NCBI RefSeq assembly: GCF_016918545.1 | Contig: NZ_JAFFQC010000020.1 | Coordinates: 1 to 64,000 of the forward strand | DNA length: 64,000 nt | Origin: Desulfobulbus alkaliphilus | GTDB lineage: Bacteria; Desulfobacterota; Desulfobulbia; Desulfobulbales; Desulfobulbaceae | Direction: 5' to 3' | In this document: positions 43,118 to 50,748 of the stretch, piece after piece | Position numbering within the stretch: position 1 is the stretch's first letter | Layout: every line of letters begins with the position of its first letter | Position numbers and translations under genes: made by a program | The notes under the pieces: generated by a model | The model's input: only the letters and a program-made list of their open reading frames with translations | The model's database searches: none | Told to the model about the DNA's origin: nothing

Positions 43118-43309
43118 TTAAGCAAGCACTTCGTACCCTTGCGCCGCCATCGCCCGCCGCAAGGCCTCCTGGTCCACCTTGCCCTCGAAGCGGGCTTCGC
43201 CCCGGGCTACATCAACCTGCACCATGGTGGCGCCCAACTCTTGTACAACTTTTTGCACCGCCGCAGCACAATGCTGGCAGCTCATGCCTTGAATTTTCAC
43301 GGTTGTCAT
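43118..43309 (-). CDS. Heavy-metal-associated (CopZ-like) protein
   Basis: A 63-residue single HMA domain with the metal-binding motif GMSCQHCAAAV near 8-18 (M-x-C-x2-C) and the ferredoxin-like fold's closing GKVDQEALRRAMAAQGYEV. Likely a copper chaperone. It lies 39 bases downstream of the fusion gene in the same direction; no copper ATPase is in the window. Confidence 0.9.
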   Translation of the reverse strand: MTTVKIQGMSCQHCAAAVQKVVQELGATMVQVDVARGEARFEGKVDQEALRRAMAAQGYEVLA

Positions 43310-43348
43310 CAGTGGTTCTCCTTGGTGGGAACATGTTGTTGAGAATTT

Positions 43349-44623
43349 TTAATCGGGAACTGCTGTTCTGATTCTGTCGATAAGGGTAGTGGTCGAGCAC
43401 TGGTGGGTAAAGGGTATGCGCAGCAGTCGCCCCCCCTGTGCCTTGACTTCAGCGGCGCCGACGATCTGCTTTTCTGCCCAGTCGGCACCCTTGACCAGTA
43501 CATCGGGCATGATGGCGGTGATCAGGTGAAGGGGCGTTTCTTCGGTAAAGAGCACCACATAATCGACACAGCCCAGTGCCGCCAGCACCCGGGCCCGGTC
43601 TTCTTCACCGTTGATCGGCCGATCAGCCCCTTTGAGAGCCCGGACCGAAATGTCGGTATTGACCCCCACCACCAGGCAGTCGGCGCTGCGACGGGCTTCT
43701 TCAAGGTAGCTGACGTGACCGGGGTGGAGAATATCAAAACAGCCATTGGTAAAGGCGATGCGACTCCCGTCCCTTCGGATCAGGGTTAGTTCGGCAAGCA
43801 GCTCGTCCAGGGTTTTGATCTTTTCGCTGTCAGCGCTCAACCAGGCCCGCCGGCCGGCGGGATAAAACCTGCTGCGCTGTCCATCCACCTGGGCTGTGTC
43901 CAAGGGGCAGGCAATAACCGTTGCGGTGGTCCCGGCGGCACGCAGGACCGTGCCGTCCGGGCCAATAATCATGGAGTGACCGGCCAGTTCCATCGAGCCG
44001 GTCCGGCCACATCCGTTGGCGGCCACAACATAGCTCTGGTTTTCAATGGCACGGGCCCGCAGCAGGGTTTGCCAGTGGTCGAGCCGCACCAGGGGCCATT
44101 GGGCGGATACCGCCACAATACGGCAACCGGCAAAGACCTGCCGGCGTGCCAGTTCCGGGAAACGAAGCTCGTAGCAGATCAGCGCCCCCAAGGGGCCTTG
44201 AGGGGTCTGCAGCAGCGGTGCAGTCTGTCCACCCTGATAGTGTTGGTCCTCATGCCAGAGGGCAAAGAGGTGCTGCTTGGCGACTCGGCCGACCACTCCT
44301 TCGGGACCGACCAGGTAGAGCATGTTGAACGGCAGGGCTTCATTGCCCGGCAGCTCGGTCAGGGTTCCGGCCAGATAGATCTGATGCCGTGCTGCCATCC
44401 GCTCCATGGAGGAGACGATTTCCGGGGTCCGGGCACCCAGCTCGGCGGTGTGGGCATAGTCAAAACCAGTTGTCCACATCTCCGGCAGCAGCAGCAGGGT
44501 GTCCGGCGCTGGCCGGCAGCTGTTGATCAGGTGCTCGACCTGTTCGATATTTTTATCAATATCGCCGAAAGCAACGTTGAACTGCACACAGGCCGCGGCG
44601 GGGAAAAGGGAGGGAATGCTCAT
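43349..44623 (-). CDS. Fusion: carbon-nitrogen hydrolase + heptose-1-phosphate adenylyltransferase (RfaE2/HldE-C)
   Basis: Two enzymes in one 424-residue chain. Residues about 8-260 are a nitrilase-superfamily amidase with catalytic triad E48 (LLLLPEMW), K116 (VAKQHLF) and C150 (GALICYELRFPE), closest to omega-amidase types. Residues about 268-424 are a cytidylyltransferase-fold domain with IAFTNGCFDILHPGHVSYLE (HxGH) near 289-308, GADRPINGEEDRARVLAALG near 332-351 and LVKGADWAEKQIVGA, matching D-glycero-beta-D-manno-heptose-1-P adenylyltransferases of LPS core synthesis. The usual HldE partner is a kinase, so this fusion is unusual. The frame is open throughout, with no sign of an internal stop. 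Confidence 0.88.
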   Translation of the reverse strand: MSIPSLFPAAACVQFNVAFGDIDKNIEQVEHLINSCRPAPDTLLLLPEMWTTGFDYAHTAELGARTPEIVSSMERMAARHQIYLAGTLTELPGNEALPFNMLYLVGPEGVVGRVAKQHLFALWHEDQHYQGGQTAPLLQTPQGPLGALICYELRFPELARRQVFAGCRIVAVSAQWPLVRLDHWQTLLRARAIENQSYVVAANGCGRTGSMELAGHSMIIGPDGTVLRAAGTTATVIACPLDTAQVDGQRSRFYPAGRRAWLSADSEKIKTLDELLAELTLIRRDGSRIAFTNGCFDILHPGHVSYLEEARRSADCLVVGVNTDISVRALKGADRPINGEEDRARVLAALGCVDYVVLFTEETPLHLITAIMPDVLVKGADWAEKQIVGAAEVKAQGGRLLRIPFTHQCSTTTLIDRIRTAVPD

Positions 44624-45312
44624 TGGTTCAGAGTATCAAGTGCGGCCTTGGCCATGGCACCGACTGATGTCTTGACAAAGTCGGTGCCCAGGTACAGGGT
44701 CAACGGGGAGGGATCGGAGCTCAGCTGGTGCAGGACAGGCCGTGTTGTTTCCAGGCGAAGCTCGCCGGCAGCCAGAGCGGCCAGGGCTCTGGTTTCCGGA
44801 TCCGGCGCCGTGAGATAGGGAGGAATGTCCCGGGCAGCACCTTTTGCCACCAGCAGCTCCGGACGGGCACGGCTCAGGCCGGCGATACCCCACAAAAGTC
44901 CACGCTGCAGAATCGGGTGTTCAAGAAAATTGCCGTCCTGCAGGGGTTCATCACCATCCTGCCGCATATAGGAGATAAGCATGTGGATGTATTCTTCAGC
45001 CAGCCCGGCATGGCGACACATGATCTCGGCCATGCATTCGGGCGCCCCCCAGCCGATCCCTCCCGACTCATCGTTCAGGCTCCAGAGAAAACGACGCATG
45101 ACAACCCGCGCCTCTTCCATGTCTGTCGCGGCCAGGCGTATGACCGCGTCCCCCATACTGATCACCGCCGGCCAACGTATCAGCGGATCCTCGCGACAGA
45201 TGGGCGAAAACAGGGCATTGACTACATCCTTGGCCGGATACTGCTCCAGTATTGGCCTGATGGCGGCCAGATCGTGGCTCTGGAGCAGTTCCATGACCTT
45301 GGTTTTGATCAT
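44620..45312 (-). CDS. HEAT-repeat-like protein (DVU0298-type)
   Basis: A 230-residue all-helical protein starting MIKTKVMELLQSHDLAAIRP, with repeated helix pairs (VVNALFSPICREDPLIRWPA, PPYLTAPDPETRALAALAAG). It resembles a conserved Deltaproteobacterial HEAT-like family known after Desulfovibrio DVU0298; this is from memory. GGIGWGAPECMAEIMCRHAG near 88-107 is a conserved central block. A longer frame runs into the ferritin gene and is not coding. Overlaps the fusion gene by four bases. Function unknown; probably protein binding. Confidence 0.75.
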   Translation of the reverse strand: MIKTKVMELLQSHDLAAIRPILEQYPAKDVVNALFSPICREDPLIRWPAVISMGDAVIRLAATDMEEARVVMRRFLWSLNDESGGIGWGAPECMAEIMCRHAGLAEEYIHMLISYMRQDGDEPLQDGNFLEHPILQRGLLWGIAGLSRARPELLVAKGAARDIPPYLTAPDPETRALAALAAGELRLETTRPVLHQLSSDPSPLTLYLGTDFVKTSVGAMAKAALDTLNQ

Positions 45313-45346
45313 CCTCAGGCTCAAGCCTCTACTCCCCCGTTGGATT

Positions 45347-45865
45347 TTACTCGCCGGGGGTTCCTGGAGTGACGGAGAAGGTCCTTTTGCCCATTTCGGC
45401 ATCCAACATAAACAAGCCGGAGGGATTGTCCTGAATCAGGCGCAGTTTCTCGACTACCTCACCGACACTGGCCTCTTCTTCGACCTGCTCGGTGACGAAC
45501 CATTGGAGAAAAATGTTGGAAGCGTGGTCTTTTTCACTGATAGCCAGGTCCACCAGGTCATTAATCAGGCTGGTGACGTGCTGCTCGTGCTTGAGAACGG
45601 CCTCAAAAGCGTTCAAAGGGGAGGACCAGGTGGTATCGGGTTTGGCGATGGATTCCAGGGTAACCTGGCCGCCACGCTCATGGACGAAATCGTAGAATTT
45701 CATCGCATGCATCAACTCCTCCTGAACCTGGGCGCGCATCCAGGCCGCAAATCCATTCAAGCTGATCGACTGAAAATAGGCTTCCATGGACAGGTACAGA
45801 TAAGAAGAATACATTTCCGCATTGATCTGATCATTCATCGCTTGCTGCATCGTTTTCTTCAACAT
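45347..45865 (-). CDS. ftnA: Non-haem ferritin
   Basis: Stores iron in a 24-mer cage and oxidises Fe2+ at its ferroxidase centre. The 172-residue helical protein starts MLKKTMQQAMNDQINAEMYS and shows ligand motifs E17 in NAEMYSSYLYLSMEAYF, QVQEELMHAMKFYDFVHERG near 46-65 (ExxHA) and FLQWFVTEQVEEEASVGEVV near 121-140. The ribosome site is GGAGAG. Standalone promoter expected in 45866-45960. Confidence 0.94.
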   Translation of the reverse strand: MLKKTMQQAMNDQINAEMYSSYLYLSMEAYFQSISLNGFAAWMRAQVQEELMHAMKFYDFVHERGGQVTLESIAKPDTTWSSPLNAFEAVLKHEQHVTSLINDLVDLAISEKDHASNIFLQWFVTEQVEEEASVGEVVEKLRLIQDNPSGLFMLDAEMGKRTFSVTPGTPGE

Positions 45866-46011
45866 GGCGCTCTCCTCTGGTTGACGCGTTCACGGTGACA
45901 ACCGGTTGTGTCCTCAATATTTGGACGTTCAGGGGTCGGGTGAAGGGGGATAAGGGCTCCATGGCAACCAAGTACGGGGTGCACCTGTGCGGTAGGCAGG
46001 GTTTCCTCACA

Positions 46012-46138
46012 CCTGAATCCGTGAGCGGGTACCTCGAAGGGCGGCTGGTGAAATTCAGTACCAAGGATTCCGCTCCAATTAAAACATTATTACAGCAAAG
46101 TATATCTAAAACAAGAGTCCAGCCGTCACGGATTCAGG
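46012..46138 (-). repeat. CCTGAATCCG palindromic element, medium form, reversed (127 bp)
   Basis: On the minus strand: CCTGAATCCGTGACGGCTGG, AGATATACTTTGCTGTAATA, CACCAGCCGCCCTTCGAGG, and right end GCTCACGGATTCAGG. Ends are extended by matching A/T flanks. Confidence 0.93.
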
Positions 46139-46448
46139 TCACATTAAAGCGGTCACACAGGTGCCTTGAATCCGTCCAGGCGTGGAAACCCACTGTTGTC
46201 CCCCCTATGCGGGCAGTCGAGATCATGCCGCCCGGGGTGGTCGCAATCGCTGACAACCCATCGGTTGCATTATAAGCATAACCGTGGGGAATTCCATATC
46301 CTCATTGAAAAATGTTGTTTTTTGAAACTAAACCTGTTTTCTTGACAGGATTTTGAAACAGAGTGCGTTGATGAGAAGTATCAACAAGGTGATGCTCCTC
46401 GCCACAGTGCAGGAAAACCGCTTGGCAGCGCTGGTTTTTTTTCATGTA

Positions 46449-46574
46449 CCTGGATCCGTGAGCGAACGCCCCCAAGGGCGGCTGGTGAAGGTTATTGGCA
46501 AGGATTCTGCTGCAATTGTTACATGATTGCAGCAGTATATATCCGAAACAAGCGTCCAGCCGTCACGATTCAGG
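46449..46574 (-). repeat. CCTGAATCCG palindromic element, medium form, reversed (126 bp)
   Basis: Minus-strand reading: CCTGAATCGTGACGGCTGG (one base lost in the end), GGATATATACTGCTGCAATC, CACCAGCCGCCCTTGGGGG, end GCTCACGGATCCAGG. Confidence 0.93.
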
Positions 46575-46607
46575 ATTTATTGAAGGACAGGGTAAAAAAC
46601 ACATCTC

Positions 46608-47816
46608 ATGCGAAGAGTGGTTATAACAGGAATGGGTATTGTCTCACCGCTTGGCGATACCGTGGAAGCGGTGCTCGCCTCCCTTCGCGAAAGCCGTTCC
46701 GGCATTCGCTACCATGAACCCTACCGGAAGATCGGGCTTCGTTCGCTGGTCGGTGGTTTTACCCGCATCAATTTGAAAGAACAGATTGAGAAAAAAAATC
46801 TCCGTTTCATGGGTCATGCGGCGGCTTATGCATCGATTGCCATGCAGCAGGCCATCGCCGATGCCGGTCTCGAGGAAGACGAGGTTTCCCATCCCCGAAC
46901 GGGTCTGATCATCGGATCCGGAGGAACCTCGGCTGAAAATGTGGTGGCTACCGCGGATGTCATGCGCGCAAAAGGGCTCAAGCGCCTCAGCCCTTTCATG
47001 GTCCCTCGTACCATGAGCAGTACGGTGTCTGCCTGCCTGACCAGTGCTTTTCGCATTAAAGGGCTGTGTTATTCCATCTCCTCGGCCTGCGCCACTGGAT
47101 CACATTGTATAGGTGCCGCCATGGAGCAGATCATGATGGGCCGCCAGGACCTGGTCTTTGCCGGCGGTTCGGATGAAGAACACTGGACGCAAACCGCCAT
47201 GTTTGATGCCATGGGGGCTCTTTCCACCCGGTTCAACGATACCCCGAAAAAAGCATCCCGCCCGTACGACCGCAATCGGGATGGTTTTGTGGTGGCCAAC
47301 GGGGCGGGCGTTGTTGTTCTCGAGGAATTGGAGCGAGCCAGGCGACGGGGTGCCAGGATGTACGGAGAAGTTGTCGGGTATGGCGCTACCGCCGATGGCT
47401 ATGAGATGGTGTCTCCTTCCGGCGAAGGGGCGGTCCGCTGTATCCGTCTGGCGCTTGCCTCCACGGACGCAGACGTCGATTACATCAATGCCCACGGTAC
47501 CTCCACTCCGATAGGTGATCTGGTGGAATTACGCGCCATCAAGGAGGTTTTTGGGGGCGATACACCGCCGATCAGTTCGACCAAGTCTCTGTCCGGCCAT
47601 TCCCTGGGAGCGGCTGGGGTGCATGAAGCAATTTATTCTCTGCTGATGTTGCAGAATAATTTTATTGCCGGTTCGGTCAACATCGAGGATATGGACCCGG
47701 ATGCGGTGGGGATGCATATTGTCACCGAAAACCGTGATGCCGACCTGGCTGTGGTGATGAGCAACAGTTATGGGTTCGGAGGGACCAACGCCTGCCTGGT
47801 GTTCCAGAAGATCTGA
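46608..47816 (+). CDS. fabB: Beta-ketoacyl-ACP synthase I-like (FabB)
   Basis: Condenses malonyl-ACP with acyl-ACP in fatty acid synthesis. The 402-residue protein has the nucleophile cysteine in [20 protein letters not shown] near 156-175, the first catalytic histidine in [16 protein letters not shown] near 292-307, and the second in [20 protein letters not shown] near 324-343. The [19 protein letters not shown] stretch is characteristic of FabB rather than FabF. FabB serves unsaturated fatty acid synthesis with FabA, but no fabA is seen here. Monocistronic. Confidence 0.92.
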   Translation: MRRVVITGMGIVSPLGDTVEAVLASLRESRSGIRYHEPYRKIGLRSLVGGFTRINLKEQIEKKNLRFMGHAAAYASIAMQQAIADAGLEEDEVSHPRTGLIIGSGGTSAENVVATADVMRAKGLKRLSPFMVPRTMSSTVSACLTSAFRIKGLCYSISSACATGSHCIGAAMEQIMMGRQDLVFAGGSDEEHWTQTAMFDAMGALSTRFNDTPKKASRPYDRNRDGFVVANGAGVVVLEELERARRRGARMYGEVVGYGATADGYEMVSPSGEGAVRCIRLALASTDADVDYINAHGTSTPIGDLVELRAIKEVFGGDTPPISSTKSLSGHSLGAAGVHEAIYSLLMLQNNFIAGSVNIEDMDPDAVGMHIVTENRDADLAVVMSNSYGFGGTNACLVFQKI

Positions 47817-47818
47817 CG

Positions 47819-48889
47819 CTATCCTTCCTGCTCGTCAATCCGCCGCATTCCTTCCATGATCAGCCCCATGAAACCGCCGATCACCGGTAGTTCCATGTCT
47901 TCAGGGCTCAGTCCGGATGTGTAGGTGAAGTTTCCTTCCCCCTTGGCCAGAAGAGTGAAAAAGGCCTCCTTGCCCGTGATTTCTCTGTATTGCACCTTGA
48001 CCAGCTCGCCTTCGTTGAAGGTGACCACCGCGTTGCCGTCATCAAGAGTCAGCAGGACTTTACCGGTTTTCTGGCTGGAGTTGATTAACTGGAACAGTTC
48101 AACCGCATTGATTTCCGAGAGTCGACCGGTCATGCCCGAGCTGATGGTTCCTGACCGCATGGTGTTAGCCTGAGCGCGTTCCACCAGCATGCGGTAGAAG
48201 AAAACCTGCAGCACGGGGTATCTGTTGAGGACATGCTTGAAGTCCTTGCTGGAGAGGGTGGCAAGGCGTGTTCGATCGCGGGAGTGAATGGAGGTGGTTA
48301 CCGGTTCCCCGGACAGGAGGCTCATTTCTCCGAAAATATCGCCGACGCCCATCTCGGACAGGGTTTGCCCCTCATCACCGATGACCGCCACCCGACCTTC
48401 GAGCACAATGTAGAGATTGGTGCCCGGGTCTCCTTTTTTCAGAATAATTTTGTTTTCACGGTATTCCTTGAGCCGCAGCTGGGCGGAGAGATCGCGGAGG
48501 CTGTCCTCATCCAGAGGTTCGAAAATCTCCAGGCCGCGGAGGGTATCGTAAAATTTATCCAGATGACGCATCTTGGCCCGCTGCTCCGCCGCTGCCAGTA
48601 GTTTCATTTGCAACGTGGCGAATTCTTTTTCTTTCTTGAATTCGAACCGGATGATACCGGTGCAGCCGCCGCATTCAAATTTCACTTTTCTGATCCCGTA
48701 ATGGGTAAAGCGTTCAAAGCTCTGTGCGGTTGAGACCGCCTTCATCAGTTCGCGTACCATCATCAGGCAGGCCGGTTTGGCCTCGGGGACGGTCAGCGCC
48801 ATGTCCTCGACCTTGAATTCCTCGCCAACATTATAAATCGGACAGGAGCGTTCCTCGCTGACAATAAAAATTGCGTTACGGTACTCCAT
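47819..48889 (-). CDS. Cyclic-nucleotide-binding protein with C-terminal DUF4388 (PATAN)
   Basis: A 356-residue signalling protein. Residues about 1-85 form a cysteine-containing N-terminal domain (SEERSCPIYNVGEEFKVED, KFECGGCTGIIRFEFKKEKE, with a C-x2-C). Residues about 115-235 are a cNMP domain: IFEPLDEDSLRDLSAQLRLK, then VGDIFGEMSLLSGEPVTTSI, the phosphate-binding cassette but without the usual final arginine-alanine. Residues 250-350 are DUF4388 (GRLSEINAVELFQLINSSQK, TGKVLLTLDDGNAVVTFNEG), a partner-binding domain in Desulfo-type response systems. No helix-turn-helix, so it is not a direct DNA binder. Tail to tail with fabB. Confidence 0.85.
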   Translation of the reverse strand: MEYRNAIFIVSEERSCPIYNVGEEFKVEDMALTVPEAKPACLMMVRELMKAVSTAQSFERFTHYGIRKVKFECGGCTGIIRFEFKKEKEFATLQMKLLAAAEQRAKMRHLDKFYDTLRGLEIFEPLDEDSLRDLSAQLRLKEYRENKIILKKGDPGTNLYIVLEGRVAVIGDEGQTLSEMGVGDIFGEMSLLSGEPVTTSIHSRDRTRLATLSSKDFKHVLNRYPVLQVFFYRMLVERAQANTMRSGTISSGMTGRLSEINAVELFQLINSSQKTGKVLLTLDDGNAVVTFNEGELVKVQYREITGKEAFFTLLAKGEGNFTYTSGLSPEDMELPVIGGFMGLIMEGMRRIDEQEG

Positions 48890-48964
48890 GCTACTCCAAC
48901 GGGAACTGATTCATTGTGATATGCCGCCTGAATAGTCCGGCGGCGAGGTGGTCTGCTGAGGTGG

Positions 48965-49336
48965 TCAATCGGAACGGCCAAAGAGCAGGTAAATGATGAA
49001 GCCGAGAATAGCTGCTCCACCAAAGAGCACCGGCAGTACTTTGTTGACCTGTAACTCATCTCCTACCACCAAGGTCTGCATGTATTCCGTGCCCGAGGCG
49101 TACCAGACCCCCAGGAGCACGGCGAAAATGATCAGGTCGCGGAAGGCTTGTTTATAAAGCAGGTAGGCAACGAGGGCAATGAAGGGGACGAGAAACCAGG
49201 GATTGGTGAATAAGCCACTGAAATCGACTTCGCTGATCTGCTGCGGCAGGTTTGTCGTTTCCAGAAAGTCGCCGATGGGTGCGGTGATGGTCCTGGTCTT
49301 TTCCAGGGCAGTATCGATGATTGAACCGAAATTCAC
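48965..49336 (-). CDS. Small integral membrane protein
   Basis: A 123-residue protein with about three membrane helices (PWFLVPFIALVAYLLY, DLIIFAVLLGVWYA, VLPVLFGGAAILGFIIYLLF) after a soluble N-terminal third. GTG at 49334-49336 was chosen because AGGAGAATAACA precedes it; the longer frame has no ribosome site. No family recognised. Follows by 75 bases on the same strand as, and upstream of, the cNMP sensor gene. Confidence 0.75.
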   Translation of the reverse strand: MNFGSIIDTALEKTRTITAPIGDFLETTNLPQQISEVDFSGLFTNPWFLVPFIALVAYLLYKQAFRDLIIFAVLLGVWYASGTEYMQTLVVGDELQVNKVLPVLFGGAAILGFIIYLLFGRSD

Positions 49337-49657
49337 TGTTATTCTCCTGTGGTACCTGAAATGACATGATGCAGGGTTACGCAACTGGGTTGAGATGTTG
49401 GTCGAGGCTGCGCAGTCTTCTGCTGCTAGTGTATGGTATCAATGCGCGGTGGGTGCTGTCAAAATGAAAACCAGAGAAAGGGTTTTTTCAGCAACCGCTT
49501 TATGTGTCGTTTTTGTTTCAACCGTTCCAAAAAGAGCACAAAAATGAAATGAACAAGCAGGAGGGGAATTTTGCCCGTCTCGCGGTCAAGGGAAAAAAGC
49601 CTTATATTTCTGTGTAGTTCTCGTTGTTAGAGGATAAAAAGGCTTGATCGAGGTTAT
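49337..49657. other. Divergent intergenic region
   Basis: No gene. Low-complexity A+T-rich patches around 49510-49630. Confidence 0.35.
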
Positions 49658-49673
49658 TGGCATACATCTTGTA
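49658..49673 (+). promoter_or_regulatory. Weak sigma-54-like promoter candidate
   Basis: TGGCAT-ACATC-TTGTA resembles the -24/-12 consensus TGGCAC-N5-TTGCA, with two or three mismatches including the usually invariant GC of the -12 box. Positioned about 160 bases before a terminator-like hairpin. Confidence 0.25.
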
Positions 49674-49830
49674 ATGTTATTGATCAGTAAAGGATCGACA
49701 GCAGGCACCATGTGGGTGTGTCACGGTTTGTGTCGAACCTTGTCTATCCTTTTGTCTGGAGCCGGTGCATTGGCCGGCATTGTTTCTCCTGTTTATTGGC
49801 AGCAGGAGATTCTGTTCCACCTCCTCCTTG

Positions 49831-49872
49831 GGCTGCCCCGATCTCCTCCTCTCTGCGGGGCAGCCTTTTTCC
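49831..49872 (+). terminator. Terminator in the leader of the amidotransferase-like gene
   Basis: A ten-base-pair stem GGCTGCCCCG / CGGGGCAGCC (49831-49840, 49856-49865) is followed by TTTTTCCTTTT. It ends about 20 bases before the next start codon, so it either ends a small transcript from 49680-49870 or works as an attenuator of that gene. Confidence 0.75.
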
Positions 49873-49890
49873 TTTTCGAAAACAGAACAT

Positions 49891-50613
49891 ATGGCGTATC
49901 GAGTTCTCGTGCTACAGCATGCCGAATGGCAGTCTCCCGGGAAATTACTGCTGCAGTCTGCCAGGGAGAGCAGGGTCAGGCTGCACAGAATCAACGTCAG
50001 CCAGGAAAGCGCCGCTGACTTTGCCGATTATGATGGCTTGATTATTCTCGGCGGACCGTTTCAGAACGATCAGGAGAAACAATACCCTTTTCTTCGCGAG
50101 GAAAAACGGCTCATTCGTGCCTGGGTTAATTTGAACCGGCCCTGTCTGGGATTCAATCTGGGACAGCACTTGTTGGCCGAGACCGCTGGCGCATCCATTG
50201 GTACCGGGTATGGTACCAGTATCGGATTCATCGACGGACATCAAACCCACCAGGGGAAAAAACATCCCCTTTTTCTCGGTGTCAGCTCTTCCTTTCCCCT
50301 TTTTAAATGGCACACCCGGGCCATTGAATCACCTCTGCCGCGAAACATGGTTTTGCTTGCCACCTCAAAGGACTGCATGGTAGAAGCATGTTGCCTGGAG
50401 GGTCGTCCCCATATCATCGGTCTGCAATGTGACAACCATCTTGGCGCCCCTGAGGATGTAGCACGACTGATCGCCCATGAGATGGTCGGTATCGGTCAGG
50501 CCGATCACCCAAGGACCCAGGGACTTGTGGAACAAGCTGAAGTCAGAGCAGCTGTTCTCGCCACGACCTTCAGATCCATGATGCATAATTTCTTCACCAT
50601 GCTGAAAAAATAA
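49891..50613 (+). CDS. Class I glutamine amidotransferase-like protein lacking the catalytic residues
   Basis: A 240-residue protein with the flavodoxin-like GATase1 fold related to GMP synthase amidotransferases: RVLVLQHAEWQSPGKLL, YDGLIILGGPFQNDQEKQYP near 47-66, CLGFNLGQHLLAETAGASIG near 85-104. The nucleophile elbow, normally GxCxGxQ, reads GFNLGQH, with asparagine 89 in place of cysteine. The end motif, normally GVQFHPE, reads GLQCDNH, so the histidine-glutamate pair is gone too. It should not hydrolyse glutamine; a binding or regulatory role is likely. The ATG at 49891 is right after a leader terminator and has no strong ribosome site. Confidence 0.8.
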   Translation: MAYRVLVLQHAEWQSPGKLLLQSARESRVRLHRINVSQESAADFADYDGLIILGGPFQNDQEKQYPFLREEKRLIRAWVNLNRPCLGFNLGQHLLAETAGASIGTGYGTSIGFIDGHQTHQGKKHPLFLGVSSSFPLFKWHTRAIESPLPRNMVLLATSKDCMVEACCLEGRPHIIGLQCDNHLGAPEDVARLIAHEMVGIGQADHPRTQGLVEQAEVRAAVLATTFRSMMHNFFTMLKK

Positions 50614-50615
50614 TT

Positions 50616-50661
50616 CTCGATCCATGAGCGTATTGAAAAAAACTCCGAAGGGCGACGGGTG
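50616..50661 (-). repeat. Degenerate partial CCTGAATCCG element
   Basis: TCTCGATCCATGAGCG followed by ACTCCGAAGGGCGACGGGTG recalls the right end and the CCGAAGGGCGGCTGG block of reversed copies, with several substitutions and the left part missing. Confidence 0.55.
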
Positions 50662-50748
50662 CCGGCTTATGGAACACAAAGGCGCCGCACTTATAACCTC
50701 TGACGGGTGCCCATCCTCAGGGGCTGTGCATCCCGGCACTCTTTTCCC

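Larger units (their letters stand above)
45866..46607. other. Repeat-rich intergenic region
   Basis: 740 bases without a gene. It holds two medium repeat elements (46012-46138, 46449-46574) and a loose end-like TTGAATCCGTCCAGGCG at 46166-46182. The second element ends 33 bases before the fabB start codon, so the fabB promoter must lie within or right after it. Confidence 0.6.

Noticed and set aside
49680-49870. 6S RNA considered for the structured leader
   Set aside because: Length fits, but the long closing stem and central bubble were not apparent by eye.
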